32,112 bases of DNA, taken from contig SYGM01000186.1 in the NCBI GenBank assembly GCA_005799545.1, forward strand, positions 1-32,112, written 5' to 3'. The translations under genes were made by a program, and so were the position numbers. The notes beneath the pieces are model-generated. The model ran no database searches, was not told the DNA's origin, and saw nothing but the letters and a program-made list of their open reading frames with translations. Below are positions 6,966 through 15,074 of the stretch, piece after piece (the stretch's first letter is position 1; every line of letters begins with the position of its first letter). The DNA is from Planctomycetia bacterium (GTDB lineage Bacteria; Planctomycetota; UBA1135; GCA-002686595).

Positions 6966-8579
6966 TCAGCCTTTCTGCGCGTCTTCCGGGCCGCGCTCCC
7001 CGTCGACATCGAGTCCCATTGCGCGCCAGCGCTTCGTTCCGACCGCCGTCATCGCGACGAGGACTGCGATCACGCCCAGCACAAGCAGCACGCTGTTGCG
7101 TGCCACGGCGTCCTTGGAGAGACCATCGATCCAGCCCGGCAGCGTCAGCCAGCAGAAGCGGCCGATCGTGATCAGGAGGTACAGCGGGGCCACGTACTTG
7201 ATGATGAACCAGACGAAACCAGGGATGCGCAGGGCGGCGCCCTCATGAGCCTCGGCCTTGCCGCGCTCGATGCCGAAGATCCAGCCGAAGGCGATCACCT
7301 GCACGGCCGCCAGCACGACGATGAGGAACGTGCCGACCCAGTCGTCGATCGTGCCCAGCGCCGTCATGCCGCCGGAGAAGTACACGCACCAGCCCGAGCC
7401 GATCACGCCCAGCAGCGCCGTGATCGTGAGCGCCGTCTTGCGCGGCACGCCCAGTGCTTCCTCGATGAAAGCCATCGTGGGCTGATACATCGAGATCGAG
7501 CTCGTGATCGCCGCAAGGAACAGCATGAAGAACCACAGGAAACCGAACAGGTTGCCCAGCGGCATGTGCGCGAAGACCACCGGCAGCGTCGAGAAGCCCA
7601 GACCGAAGGTGCCGCCGCTGACGGCCTCGGCCGTGCCTGCGATGCCGAGGAACACGACGGCGGCGGTCAGCGTGATCATGCCGCCGAAGCCCACCTCGAA
7701 GAGCTCGTTGGTGGCCGATGCGGTCAGGCCCGAGAGCACGAGGTCATCCTTGCGCCGCATGTACGAGGCGTAGTTGATGATCACGCCGAAGCCGACGGAG
7801 AGGCTGAAGAAGATCTGGCCTGCGGCGGCGATCCAGGCACCCGGATCGGAGAGCTTGCTCCAGTCCGGATTCCACATGAATCCGAGTCCGTCTGATACCG
7901 ATTGACCCGGGCCGTGCGAGGGCAGCGTCAGCACACGCGCCAGCACGAAGAGCGCGCAGACCGCCATGGCAGGCATCGCCCACTTGCAGAAGGTCTCGAT
8001 GCCGCCCGACAGTCCGCGCCAGACGAGCCACAGGTTGACGGCGAAGACGCCGATGAAGACCCAGACGATGGTGGCGAATCCATCGGCGAACAGCACGCCG
8101 TGGCCGCTCTTTCCGATGGTGGTTGCGAAGAACTCCTTGGAAGCCAGCGTCTGGGCCGCAGTGTCGGTTGCGACATCGATGCCCAGCGCCGGCGCCCCGG
8201 TGAACATCGCTTTGGCGTACTCGATGGCGTAGGAAAGGCACCACGCCTCGATGAACACGTAGTAGAAGGACACGCACAGCGGAATCAGCACGCCGATGAT
8301 GCCCAGATAGCGGAAGATCGGCCCCTTGCCGATGACACCCATGATCGCAGGCGCCGAGTGGAAGCCCTTGCGGCCGCCGTAGCGTCCCATCGTCCACTCA
8401 GCCCAGCCGATCGGAATGCCGAGGATCAGCAGCGCGGCGAAGTAGGGGATCATGAAGGCGCCGCCGCCGTTGTCCGCCGCCTGGCCGGGGAATCGCAGGA
8501 AATTGCCCAGTCCGACCGCGGATCCCGCGACGGCGAGGATCACGCCGAGGCGGGATCCCCATTCTTGCTTGGCGCTCAT
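6966..8579 (-). CDS. sodium:neurotransmitter symporter (NSS) family transporter
   Basis: This 537-aa, highly hydrophobic protein has the LeuT-type first helix, GSAVGLGNFLRFPGQAADNGG, in which the unwound region binds sodium and substrate. GWAEWTMGRYGG follows around residues 58-69, and about twelve membrane segments can be traced. The family carries amino acids or related amines inward, driven by sodium. The start ATG lies 60 nt after the stop of the nhaC-type gene in the same direction, and a 33-aa partner peptide follows. An antiporter that expels sodium next to a sodium-driven importer makes physiological sense. The substrate cannot be assigned from sequence alone. Confidence 0.93.
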   Translation of the reverse strand: MSAKQEWGSRLGVILAVAGSAVGLGNFLRFPGQAADNGGGAFMIPYFAALLILGIPIGWAEWTMGRYGGRKGFHSAPAIMGVIGKGPIFRYLGIIGVLIPLCVSFYYVFIEAWCLSYAIEYAKAMFTGAPALGIDVATDTAAQTLASKEFFATTIGKSGHGVLFADGFATIVWVFIGVFAVNLWLVWRGLSGGIETFCKWAMPAMAVCALFVLARVLTLPSHGPGQSVSDGLGFMWNPDWSKLSDPGAWIAAAGQIFFSLSVGFGVIINYASYMRRKDDLVLSGLTASATNELFEVGFGGMITLTAAVVFLGIAGTAEAVSGGTFGLGFSTLPVVFAHMPLGNLFGFLWFFMLFLAAITSSISMYQPTMAFIEEALGVPRKTALTITALLGVIGSGWCVYFSGGMTALGTIDDWVGTFLIVVLAAVQVIAFGWIFGIERGKAEAHEGAALRIPGFVWFIIKYVAPLYLLITIGRFCWLTLPGWIDGLSKDAVARNSVLLVLGVIAVLVAMTAVGTKRWRAMGLDVDGERGPEDAQKG

Positions 8580-8639
8580 GCTAGGGGGGTGCTCCGTAAA
8601 GAGGTGCTTGCGTCCGAGTGGGGAGGCTAACGGGCCGGG

Positions 8640-10130
8640 CTAGGGGGCGGCAACGCCATTCTTGCCTTCGTATTGGCGGGCTTCCTCGTCGCTGATGCGG
8701 GTGATCGTGAAGCCGAGATATCCGTAGAGGATCGAGACGAGCGGGCAGAGCCAGTTGAGGATCGCCCAGGGCGCGTAGCTCATCGTCGAGACGCCCAGCA
8801 CCGCCGTCATCTGCGCCCCGCAGGTATTCCACGGAATCAGGGCCGAGGTCACCGTGCCGGAGTCTTCGAGGCAGCGCGAGAGGTTCTTGGGGTGCAGGCG
8901 GCGATCGAGGAAGGCCTGACGGAACATCCGGCCGGGAACCACGATCGCCATGTACTGGTCGGAAGCCAGCACATTGACTCCGAAGCACATGAAGATCGTC
9001 GAGGCGATCAGGGAGCCCGTGCCCTTGGCGAGTCGCAGGATGGCACTGGCGATCGCGCCCAGCATTCCCGAGCGCTCCATGACGCCGCCGAAGGACAGCG
9101 CGCAGAAAATCAGCGCGATCGTGCCGAGCATGCTCTTCATGCCGCCGCGTCCGTCGAGCAGCGAGGTGATGCTCTCCTCGGCGGCGAGCCGCACGCCTTC
9201 GGAGCCTGCGGGGAAGGGGCTCAGGCTGTATCCGCCGTAGAGCGATGCCACGTGTCCCTGCAGGCTCGTGAGCCAGCCGCCTTCCGGCGCAGGCTGGATC
9301 AGCACGCCCATCGCCACGGCCACGAAGGAACCGATCACCAGTGCGGGAATCGCCGGGAAGCTCGTGATCACAAGCCCCAGCACCAGAGCCGGCGGAATCA
9401 GCAGCAGCGGCGAGAGCACGAAGCGCTCACCCAGAACCTGCTTGACCGCATCGGTGCGCGCGAACACTTCGGGACCGGCGTCGTGTCCCTGACCGAGGAA
9501 CCAGTAGACGGCGAGCGCGCCCAGCAGCGCCGGCGTCACGGTCCAGACCATGTGGCGCACATGCTCCATCAGCGTCGCGCCGCTCATCGCCGGTGCGAGG
9601 TTGGTCGTGTCGGACAATGGCGACATCTTGTCGCCGAAGTACGCGCCCGAGACCACGGCACCGGCCGTCATGCCGGCATCGATGCCCAGCGTGTGCCCCA
9701 CTCCGATCAGCGCGACGCCGACTGTTCCCGCCGTGGTCCAAGAGCTTCCGCAGGCCAGCGAAACCACGCAGCACACCAGACAGGCCGTCACCAGGAAGGC
9801 ACCCGGTGATATGAGATCAAGCCCGTACACCAGCAGCAGGGGCACCACACCGGAGTGCACCCACGCTCCGATCAGCATGCCGACCGCGAGCAGGATCAGG
9901 ATCGCGGACATCGACACATCGATCGTGTGCCGGATGCCGACTTCGAGATCCTTCCAGGGCTGCTTCAGCACCCAACGCGCGATCAGCGCGGCAACCGTGG
10001 TGGCTGCCACCAGCGCGATGTGATTGTCCGCGGAGCCGAAGACCTGCACATTCAGCACCAGCAGGCCGACGAGAACGACGACGGGAACGAGGGAGATGAG
10101 GAGGCCGGGGGGGGTGCGCGCTGCGCTCAT
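8640..10130 (-). CDS. nhaC: NhaC-family Na+/H+ antiporter
   Basis: This 496-aa integral membrane protein has about eleven to twelve hydrophobic segments. The central motif GSSWTTAGTVGVALIGVG, then GAYFGDKMSPLSDTTNLAPAMSG (about residues 165-187), is the hallmark of NhaC-type antiporters, with the acidic and polar residues thought to take part in ion exchange. A second conserved stretch near the end, LIPWNTCGAQM, also fits. The start ATG overlaps the stop of the upstream lipoprotein gene (ATGA), so translation is probably coupled. The real substrate pair could be Na+/H+ or an organic exchange such as malate/lactate seen in some relatives. Confidence 0.92.
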   Translation of the reverse strand: MSAARTPPGLLISLVPVVVLVGLLVLNVQVFGSADNHIALVAATTVAALIARWVLKQPWKDLEVGIRHTIDVSMSAILILLAVGMLIGAWVHSGVVPLLLVYGLDLISPGAFLVTACLVCCVVSLACGSSWTTAGTVGVALIGVGHTLGIDAGMTAGAVVSGAYFGDKMSPLSDTTNLAPAMSGATLMEHVRHMVWTVTPALLGALAVYWFLGQGHDAGPEVFARTDAVKQVLGERFVLSPLLLIPPALVLGLVITSFPAIPALVIGSFVAVAMGVLIQPAPEGGWLTSLQGHVASLYGGYSLSPFPAGSEGVRLAAEESITSLLDGRGGMKSMLGTIALIFCALSFGGVMERSGMLGAIASAILRLAKGTGSLIASTIFMCFGVNVLASDQYMAIVVPGRMFRQAFLDRRLHPKNLSRCLEDSGTVTSALIPWNTCGAQMTAVLGVSTMSYAPWAILNWLCPLVSILYGYLGFTITRISDEEARQYEGKNGVAAP

Positions 10131-10606
10131 GGCGCAGAGCCTACCAAAGCGGCCCGCACATCCTTGGGAGTCAGATGTTTCGCGGTTTCCAGTGCCGTCT
10201 TGATGCGCTGCACGGCGGCGGAGACATCCTCGGCGGGCCGGATCGCGATCAGCGCGGGCTCCACAACAGGCTCAGGGTATGAGGCTGTCGAGGCGAGGAT
10301 CACCAGGGGAGCCTGATACTCGCGCGCAAAGCGCTGAATGGCCGCTGCGCAGGCTGCCTCGCTGCCCGCATCATCGAGCACATGCAACTCCACCGTGCGG
10401 CCGCGCAGTGTGGCGCCATCCAGCTCGCGCTGCAGCACTTCGAGGGCGCGCTGGCTGGCGGTCGCGTCCTGTCCGCCGAAGCTGCCGACGAAACCCACCG
10501 GGAAAGGGCCGCGCTCCTCGCGCGTGTCTTGCGGACGCCACACGCTCGCGGGCCGCTCGCAGGCCGCGATGCATCCGAGGAAAGCCATGAGCGGGAGCAC
10601 CTTCAT
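10127..10606 (-). CDS. short lipoprotein resembling one lobe of a periplasmic binding protein
   Basis: This 159-aa protein starts MKVLPLMAFLGCIAAC, a good lipobox with Cys16. The mature part reads like the first lobe of a type-1 periplasmic binding protein: a beta strand VGFVGSFGG, a helix with repeated residues, then RTVELHVLDDAGSE followed by AACAAAIQRFA and APLVILAS. Full members of that family run to about 350-400 residues with two lobes; here the chain stops after roughly 140 mature residues. The start is placed at the signal sequence, since longer in-frame versions begin with arginine-rich, unlikely N-termini. It overlaps both neighbours by ATGA: the 255-aa gene upstream and nhaC downstream. 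A sensor or accessory role for the antiporter is possible but only inferred. Confidence 0.7.
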   Translation of the reverse strand: MKVLPLMAFLGCIAACERPASVWRPQDTREERGPFPVGFVGSFGGQDATASQRALEVLQRELDGATLRGRTVELHVLDDAGSEAACAAAIQRFAREYQAPLVILASTASYPEPVVEPALIAIRPAEDVSAAVQRIKTALETAKHLTPKDVRAALVGSAP

Positions 10607-11370
10607 CCGAATCGCCTGCCCGCGGCTCGCGCAGGCTGACCGATTCCAGCAGCGATCGAGCCGAGGAACAAGAAGCTGCCTTGAATCGTTCCCCCGACGC
10701 GCGGGGCAGGCAGCGCGCGCTGCTCCAGCTCCCACGGGCTGACGAAGACGGTCAGGGGGAACTCGGGCGCGTCCAGCTCCAGCGCCTGGATCTCCAGCCC
10801 CGTGATGTCATTGATGAAGCGCGAGACGCTGCGCACGCGCAGCGACAGATCGGCGCAGCCTCCGGGGTTGGAGTCCCCGCGCAGCGGCTCGATCGCGGGC
10901 TCATGATCCGCGGCTTCCTGCGCGGTGACGCCCGCGATGTCGAGTGCAAAGCCCGCTGTCTGGATGGCGAGCACGTGGCCGTAATCGATGCTCGCCGGCA
11001 GCTTGCGTGCGTCCATCAGGTTGACGCACAGGCGGTAAGCCCCGCGTCGCAGCCGACGTTCGGCCGGGTCGACGGGGGGCGCCACCCAGCTGTGGAGTAG
11101 CACATCAAAGGGGGAATCGGGCAGCGGCCGCAGATCATCCACGGCAACGCGCAGGCGGCGCGCGGCGTGGAAGTAGGGCAGCACATTCCAGTTCTGCGAG
11201 GGATCCGTGCGGTCCATACGCAGCTCCAGTCCGCCACCCAGAGCGAGCCGGCGATGGTCGCGAGCCTCGCCGCGCCACGGCGCGGGTTCGCCCCGCTCCA
11301 GCACATGGCGCACGAGATCCGCCATGGGGTAATCCGGGGGGAAACCGATGCACTCCAGCAGGAAATCCAC
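10603..11370 (-). CDS. hypothetical protein, head of the nhaC gene run
   Basis: This 255-aa protein has no N-terminal signal. It begins MDFLLECIGFPPDYPMADLVRH and has a well-packed, mixed composition with Trp and Pro, for example NWNVLPYFHAARRL and RLRRGAYRLCVNLMDARKLP. Near the end, GSFLFLGSIAAG could be a short hydrophobic segment. I recognise no domain. The start is a GTG at 11370; no Shine-Dalgarno is visible and another start is possible. Its stop overlaps the start of the lipoprotein gene (ATGA), so the three genes down to nhaC probably form one translationally coupled unit. It diverges from the M1 aminopeptidase gene, with 74 nt between start codons. Confidence 0.65.
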   Translation of the reverse strand: MDFLLECIGFPPDYPMADLVRHVLERGEPAPWRGEARDHRRLALGGGLELRMDRTDPSQNWNVLPYFHAARRLRVAVDDLRPLPDSPFDVLLHSWVAPPVDPAERRLRRGAYRLCVNLMDARKLPASIDYGHVLAIQTAGFALDIAGVTAQEAADHEPAIEPLRGDSNPGGCADLSLRVRSVSRFINDITGLEIQALELDAPEFPLTVFVSPWELEQRALPAPRVGGTIQGSFLFLGSIAAGIGQPARAAGRRFG

Positions 11371-11426
11371 GGTGCACCAGTCTTGCGCACCCGCGGCGGC
11401 GCGTCCATCGGTTGTGCTTCCCTTGG

Positions 11427-11432
11427 TACCAT
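11427..11432 (+). promoter_or_regulatory. possible -10 box for the M1 aminopeptidase operon
   Basis: TACCAT ends 12 nt before the ATG at 11445, in the divergent gap. No -35 element is convincing. It follows the same near-leaderless spacing seen elsewhere in this window. Confidence 0.35.
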
Positions 11433-11444
11433 TCGCCCACCCCC

Positions 11445-13844
11445 ATGCGCGTCCGTGCCGCCTGCCTGTGTCTGCCCTTCGCCCTGCTGGCCTGCCAGAG
11501 CGGAGTGGCCCCGCGCATCAGCGAGCCCGCGCCTCAGCGGCTGGAGGCAGCGCTGCGCCAATTCGATCTGGAGCACTACTCGCTCGACATCACGCTGGAT
11601 CCCAACCATCGCTCGCTGGCGGCCCGCGCCAAGCTGCGCCTGATTGCGCGTCAGCCGGAGCTGACGGCGGTTCAGCTGGCACTGGTTGATCTCAAGGTGC
11701 TGGCCGTGCAGGGCGAGTTGTGCGCGCCGGGTGGGTTCGCGCAGGATGAGCGCGGCGTGCGGATTCCGCTACGGCGTGCGCCGGCCGCGGGAGAAGCGCT
11801 GGAGCTGGAGGTGGAGTATTCAGGCCAACCCACTCGCGGGCTCTACTTCGCTCGCGAGCGCAGCGGTCAGCCCACGCAGGTCTGGACGCAGGGCGAATGC
11901 GTCGAGGTCTCCGGCTGGTTGCCCAACCTGCTCGATCCGGCCGACCGCGCCAGCGGCGAGATCCGAGTGCGCATGCCCGGAAGCTGGCGCGCGATGGCCG
12001 CAGGCGTCCGGCTGAGCCGCGAGGAGCAGGGTGAGCAGGCCGTGGAGCACTGGCGCATGGACCTGCCGCATCCTGCCTATCTGGTGACGCTCACGGCGGG
12101 TGAGTTCGTCGAGGCGAAGGATGAGCTCAACGGGCTGCCGCTGCACTATCTGGTGGCACCGGAGTACGAGGCCTGCATTCCCTCGAGCTTCGAGCGAACC
12201 CCGGAAATTCTGCAGTTCTTCAGCCGGATCACCGCACGGCGCTATCCCTGGCCGAAGTACGCGCAGACCAGCGTCGACAACTTCCACTTCGGCGGCATGG
12301 AGAACATCTCGGCCACCACGCTGACCGACCTGGCGCTGGTGGATGAGCTGGCGGCGCGCGACGGCGGCATGGACGGACTGGTCGCGCACGAGGCCGCTCA
12401 CCAGTGGTTCGGCGATCTGGTGACCTGTGAAGACTGGTCGCAGGCCTGGCTCAACGAGGGCTTCGCGACGTACTTCACGGCGCTGTACACGGCGGAGAGC
12501 GAGGGGGAACAGGCCTTCCAGCTGGCCGTGGACGACATGAACCGCTCCATGGCCGAGCGCGCACTCCGGCATCCGCCGCGCGCGATCGTCTGGGATCAGG
12601 CGCGCGATCCCATGCAGCTGTTCCTGACGGGCCACATCTATGCCGGCGCAGCTCAGCGCCTGCATCTGCTGCGTGCGAGCATCGGCGATGCTGCCTTCTT
12701 CCGCGGAGTGCAGCTGTACCTCTCGCAGCATCAGCACGGCAGCGTGAGCACTGCCGACCTTCTGGCTGCGATGGAGAGCGCTTGCGGCAAGCAGCTCGAT
12801 GCGTTCTTCGCGCAGTGGTTCGAGACACCCGGTGCGCCAAGCCTTGAGCTGCGCTGGAAGCACGATGCCGCCTCGAAGGTCCTGCTGGTCAGCATCGATC
12901 AGACCCATACCGTCGCTGACGGCGTGCCGGCCTGCTTCCGCATCGACACGGAACTTGAGATCGCGGATGCCGCGGGTGTGCGGCGCATCCCCGTGACGCT
13001 CGACTCGCGCAAGGAACTGCTCGAGATTCCGGCCGAGCAGGCTCCGCGCTGGGTGCGCTTCGATCCGCGCGGCTACGTGCCCAAGCAGCTGACGGAGGAA
13101 TGGAGCCTTGAGGCGCTGCTGGCGCTCGCAAAGGACGCGCGCGAGGCACCGGCGCGACGCACCGCGCTGGAGCGCCTCGTGGAACAGCACCGTTCAAGAG
13201 CCCCGGTGCAGGAACTGCTGGTCGGGCAGCTGACGCGCGAACCGCTGGGGCGGCTGCGGGCGCTGATCGCGGGCGCGATCGAGCCTTCTGCGGCCGATGC
13301 CCGGGCCGCGCTGCTGCAGGCTGCACGGACCGAGGAGGCCGCCGGCGTGCGCGCGGCGGCGCTGGAGCGTCTTGCCGGGCTGCCGCCGGCACCCGAGCTG
13401 CGCGAGCTGGCATTGGGAGAGCTGCAGCAGCCCTACAGCTACGCCACTTTTGGTGCGGCCGCCCAGCTGCTGGTGGTTCAGGACGCAGAGCTCGCGCGCG
13501 AGCGCCTGCGTGCCTTCGAGTCGCAAGGCGATGCGGCGGGCCGCGCGCAGACGGCGCTGCTGCGTGTCTGGCTGCAGCTGGGCGAGCGCGCGCGTCTGAT
13601 CGAATGGGCTCGCGATGCGGCGCGTCCGGTGCTGCTGCGCGAAGGCTGCGTGCGCGCGCTTTCGCAGGAGCGCGAGCTGCTGCGGAGTCTGCTGAACGAT
13701 GCCTCGTTCCGCGTGCGTCGCGCGGCGATCGACGGACTCGATGCGCGCGATGCGGACTTGCTGCGGCCTCGGCTCGCCAGTCCGATGATGCCCGAGGTGA
13801 TCGCCGTCGAGGCCGCGCTGGCGCGCCGGCCCAAGGGCGGCTGA
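11445..13844 (+). CDS. M1-family zinc aminopeptidase, predicted lipoprotein, with HEAT-like C-terminus
   Basis: This 799-aa protein begins with a signal sequence ending LLAC at Cys17, so it is probably a lipoprotein. The M1 core is complete. The exopeptidase motif GGMEN lies at residues 283-287. The zinc motif HEAAH is at 315-319, with Glu338 in NEGFA as third ligand at the canonical spacing. Residues from about 560 onward are rich in Leu, Ala, Arg and Glu in repeated helix pairs, resembling the HEAT/ARM-like domain of M1 enzymes. The family removes N-terminal residues from peptides. The ATG at 11445 starts the signal; the in-frame TTG at 11412 is less likely. The next gene starts 1 nt after the stop, so it heads an operon with the AhpD-like and peroxiredoxin genes. 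Confidence 0.93.
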   Translation: MRVRAACLCLPFALLACQSGVAPRISEPAPQRLEAALRQFDLEHYSLDITLDPNHRSLAARAKLRLIARQPELTAVQLALVDLKVLAVQGELCAPGGFAQDERGVRIPLRRAPAAGEALELEVEYSGQPTRGLYFARERSGQPTQVWTQGECVEVSGWLPNLLDPADRASGEIRVRMPGSWRAMAAGVRLSREEQGEQAVEHWRMDLPHPAYLVTLTAGEFVEAKDELNGLPLHYLVAPEYEACIPSSFERTPEILQFFSRITARRYPWPKYAQTSVDNFHFGGMENISATTLTDLALVDELAARDGGMDGLVAHEAAHQWFGDLVTCEDWSQAWLNEGFATYFTALYTAESEGEQAFQLAVDDMNRSMAERALRHPPRAIVWDQARDPMQLFLTGHIYAGAAQRLHLLRASIGDAAFFRGVQLYLSQHQHGSVSTADLLAAMESACGKQLDAFFAQWFETPGAPSLELRWKHDAASKVLLVSIDQTHTVADGVPACFRIDTELEIADAAGVRRIPVTLDSRKELLEIPAEQAPRWVRFDPRGYVPKQLTEEWSLEALLALAKDAREAPARRTALERLVEQHRSRAPVQELLVGQLTREPLGRLRALIAGAIEPSAADARAALLQAARTEEAAGVRAAALERLAGLPPAPELRELALGELQQPYSYATFGAAAQLLVVQDAELARERLRAFESQGDAAGRAQTALLRVWLQLGERARLIEWARDAARPVLLREGCVRALSQERELLRSLLNDASFRVRRAAIDGLDARDADLLRPRLASPMMPEVIAVEAALARRPKGG

Positions 13845-13845
13845 G

Positions 13846-14436
13846 ATGAGCTGGCTGCGTCTCGTTCGCCCGGAGGAAGCCGAAGGCGAGCTGGCCCGCT
13901 CCTACGCGGAAGCGCTGCAGCGCGCCGGTCGCGTGTATCAGATCGTGCAGGCGATGAGCCTCGCGCCGCGCGTGCTCGATGCTTCCATGGCGCTCTACCA
14001 GCGCGTGATGTTCGCGCCCTCGGGTTCGGGCATCGGGCTGTCGCGCGATCGGCGCGAATTGCTGGCCGTGGTGGTCAGCCGCACCAACGCCTGCCACTAC
14101 TGAACGCAGGCTCACCTGTGGGATCTCCGTGCCGAGGTCCGCGAAAGGCTGGGGGCGATGACCGAGGACTGGCTGCGGGCAGTGGCGCAGGACTGGCAGC
14201 AGGCCCGCCTGTCTCCTGCGGACATCGCGCTGTGCGCCTACGCAGAGCGGTTGACGCGGACACCGGGTGAAATGCGAGAATCGGACGTGCAGGAGCTGCG
14301 CGCCTGCGGCTTTTCGGATCGAGAGATCCACGATGCCGTGCAGGTGATCGCCTTCTTCAACTACATCAACCGCATCGCCGACGCGATCCATGTAGATCTT
14401 GAGCCGGAGATGAGCCCCTACCCGCAACAGACATGA
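13846..14436 (+). CDS. AhpD-like / peroxidase-related protein, probable selenoprotein (in-frame TGA at 14101-14103)
   Basis: The frame from ATG 13846 meets TGA at 14101 but continues in the same frame to TGA 14434-14436, giving 196 residues if the TGA is read as selenocysteine 86. The protein fits the carboxymuconolactone decarboxylase/AhpD-like, peroxidase-related family on both sides of the TGA: RLVRPEEAEGELA and AGRVYQIVQAMSL before it, VVVSRTNACHY just before, then TQAHLWDLR, and FFNYINRIADAI near the end. In relatives the motif is CxxC followed by His four residues later. Here it is Cys83-His-Tyr-U86-Thr-Gln-Ala-His90, so the stop replaces the second redox cysteine exactly. Family members act as thiol reductants or peroxidases, and AhpD recycles AhpC. 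It starts 1 nt after the M1 gene and overlaps the peroxiredoxin start by ATGA. The alternative is a nonsense mutation or sequencing error in a TGC codon. Confidence 0.82.
14105..14143 (+). promoter_or_regulatory. candidate bacterial SECIS stem-loop after the TGA codon
   Basis: An irregular hairpin can be drawn. CGC 14105-14107 pairs with GCG 14141-14143, GG 14109-14110 with CC 14139-14140, ACCT 14114-14117 with AGGT 14135-14138, and GG 14120-14121 with CC 14132-14133. The apical loop (14122-14131) starts with G, 18 nt after the TGA, within the range known for bacterial SECIS. A competing simpler hairpin (14105-14110 with 14115-14120) also exists. No folding energy was computed. Confidence 0.4.
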
Positions 14437-15074
14437 TCCCCAATGGCATTCCGCGCATCGGCGATCCCGCCCCCGACTTCACGCAGGCCAGCACCCACGG
14501 ACCCCTGACGCTCTCCACCTGGGCCGAGGGCAAGTGGGTGGTGCTGTTCTCGCATCCGGCCGACTTCACGCCGGTCTGCTCGACCGAGCTGACCGAGCTG
14601 GCGCGCCGCGCGGGCGATTTCGAAAAGCTCAACGCCAAGCTGGTGGGCCTGTCGATCGATTCGATCCACAGTCACCTCGCCTGGCGCGAGAATCTGCGTG
14701 AAAAGCTGGGCGTCGAGATCGGCTACCCGATCCTCGCCGACCTCGACATGAAGGTCGCGACGCTCTACGGCATGCTGCACCCCGGGGCCTCCGCGACCGC
14801 GACCGTGCGCGCGGTCTTCCTGATCGATCCCACCCGCACGATCCGCGCGCTGGTCTACTATCCGATGAATGTCGGGCGCAATGTCGATGAACTGCTGCGC
14901 CTGCTCACAGCTCTGCAGGTTGGGGACACGCACAAGTGCGCGCTGCCGGTCAACTGGCGGCCCGGTGACAAGGTGATCGTGCCTGCGCCGAAGACCGTGC
15001 AGGAGGTCGAGGAACGCAAGCAGAACGCCGCCTACGAGAAGATCGACTTCTATCTCAGCAAGAAGTCGCTCTAG
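14433..15074 (+). CDS. Prx6-type (1-Cys-like) peroxiredoxin
   Basis: This 213-aa protein has the length of the Prx6 subfamily, longer than typical 2-Cys AhpC. HPADFTPVCSTEL carries Thr46 and the peroxidatic Cys49; Arg126 in ATVRAVFLIDP is the usual partner in the active site. SIDSIHSHLAW and PILADLDMKVATLYGML are also family hallmarks, and the C-terminal region (about 165-213, including LPVNWRPGDKVIVP) is the dimerisation extension. A second cysteine lies at 169. The enzyme reduces peroxides in the cytoplasm and needs an electron donor. The gene starts inside the stop of the AhpD-like gene (ATGA at 14433-14436), so the two are probably made together and the AhpD-like protein is a likely donor. 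Its stop shares a CTAG palindrome with the convergent gene. Confidence 0.95.
   Translation: MIPNGIPRIGDPAPDFTQASTHGPLTLSTWAEGKWVVLFSHPADFTPVCSTELTELARRAGDFEKLNAKLVGLSIDSIHSHLAWRENLREKLGVEIGYPILADLDMKVATLYGMLHPGASATATVRAVFLIDPTRTIRALVYYPMNVGRNVDELLRLLTALQVGDTHKCALPVNWRPGDKVIVPAPKTVQEVEERKQNAAYEKIDFYLSKKSL

Noticed and set aside
8673-9809. Plus-strand open frame opposite nhaC, with similar frames opposite the NSS gene (6864-7895 and 7902-8630)
   Set aside because: They are His/Arg/Gln-rich shadows of membrane-protein codons, without signals or starts.
12889-14427. Minus-strand open frame of 512 codons across the M1, AhpD-like and start of the peroxiredoxin genes
   Set aside because: It is antisense to three recognised genes and has no recognisable motif. 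Low stop density is due to high GC.
14158-14436. Separate 92-aa gene starting at ATG 14158
   Set aside because: It lacks a start signal and is the second half of the AhpD-like family fold, in frame with the first half through the TGA codon.
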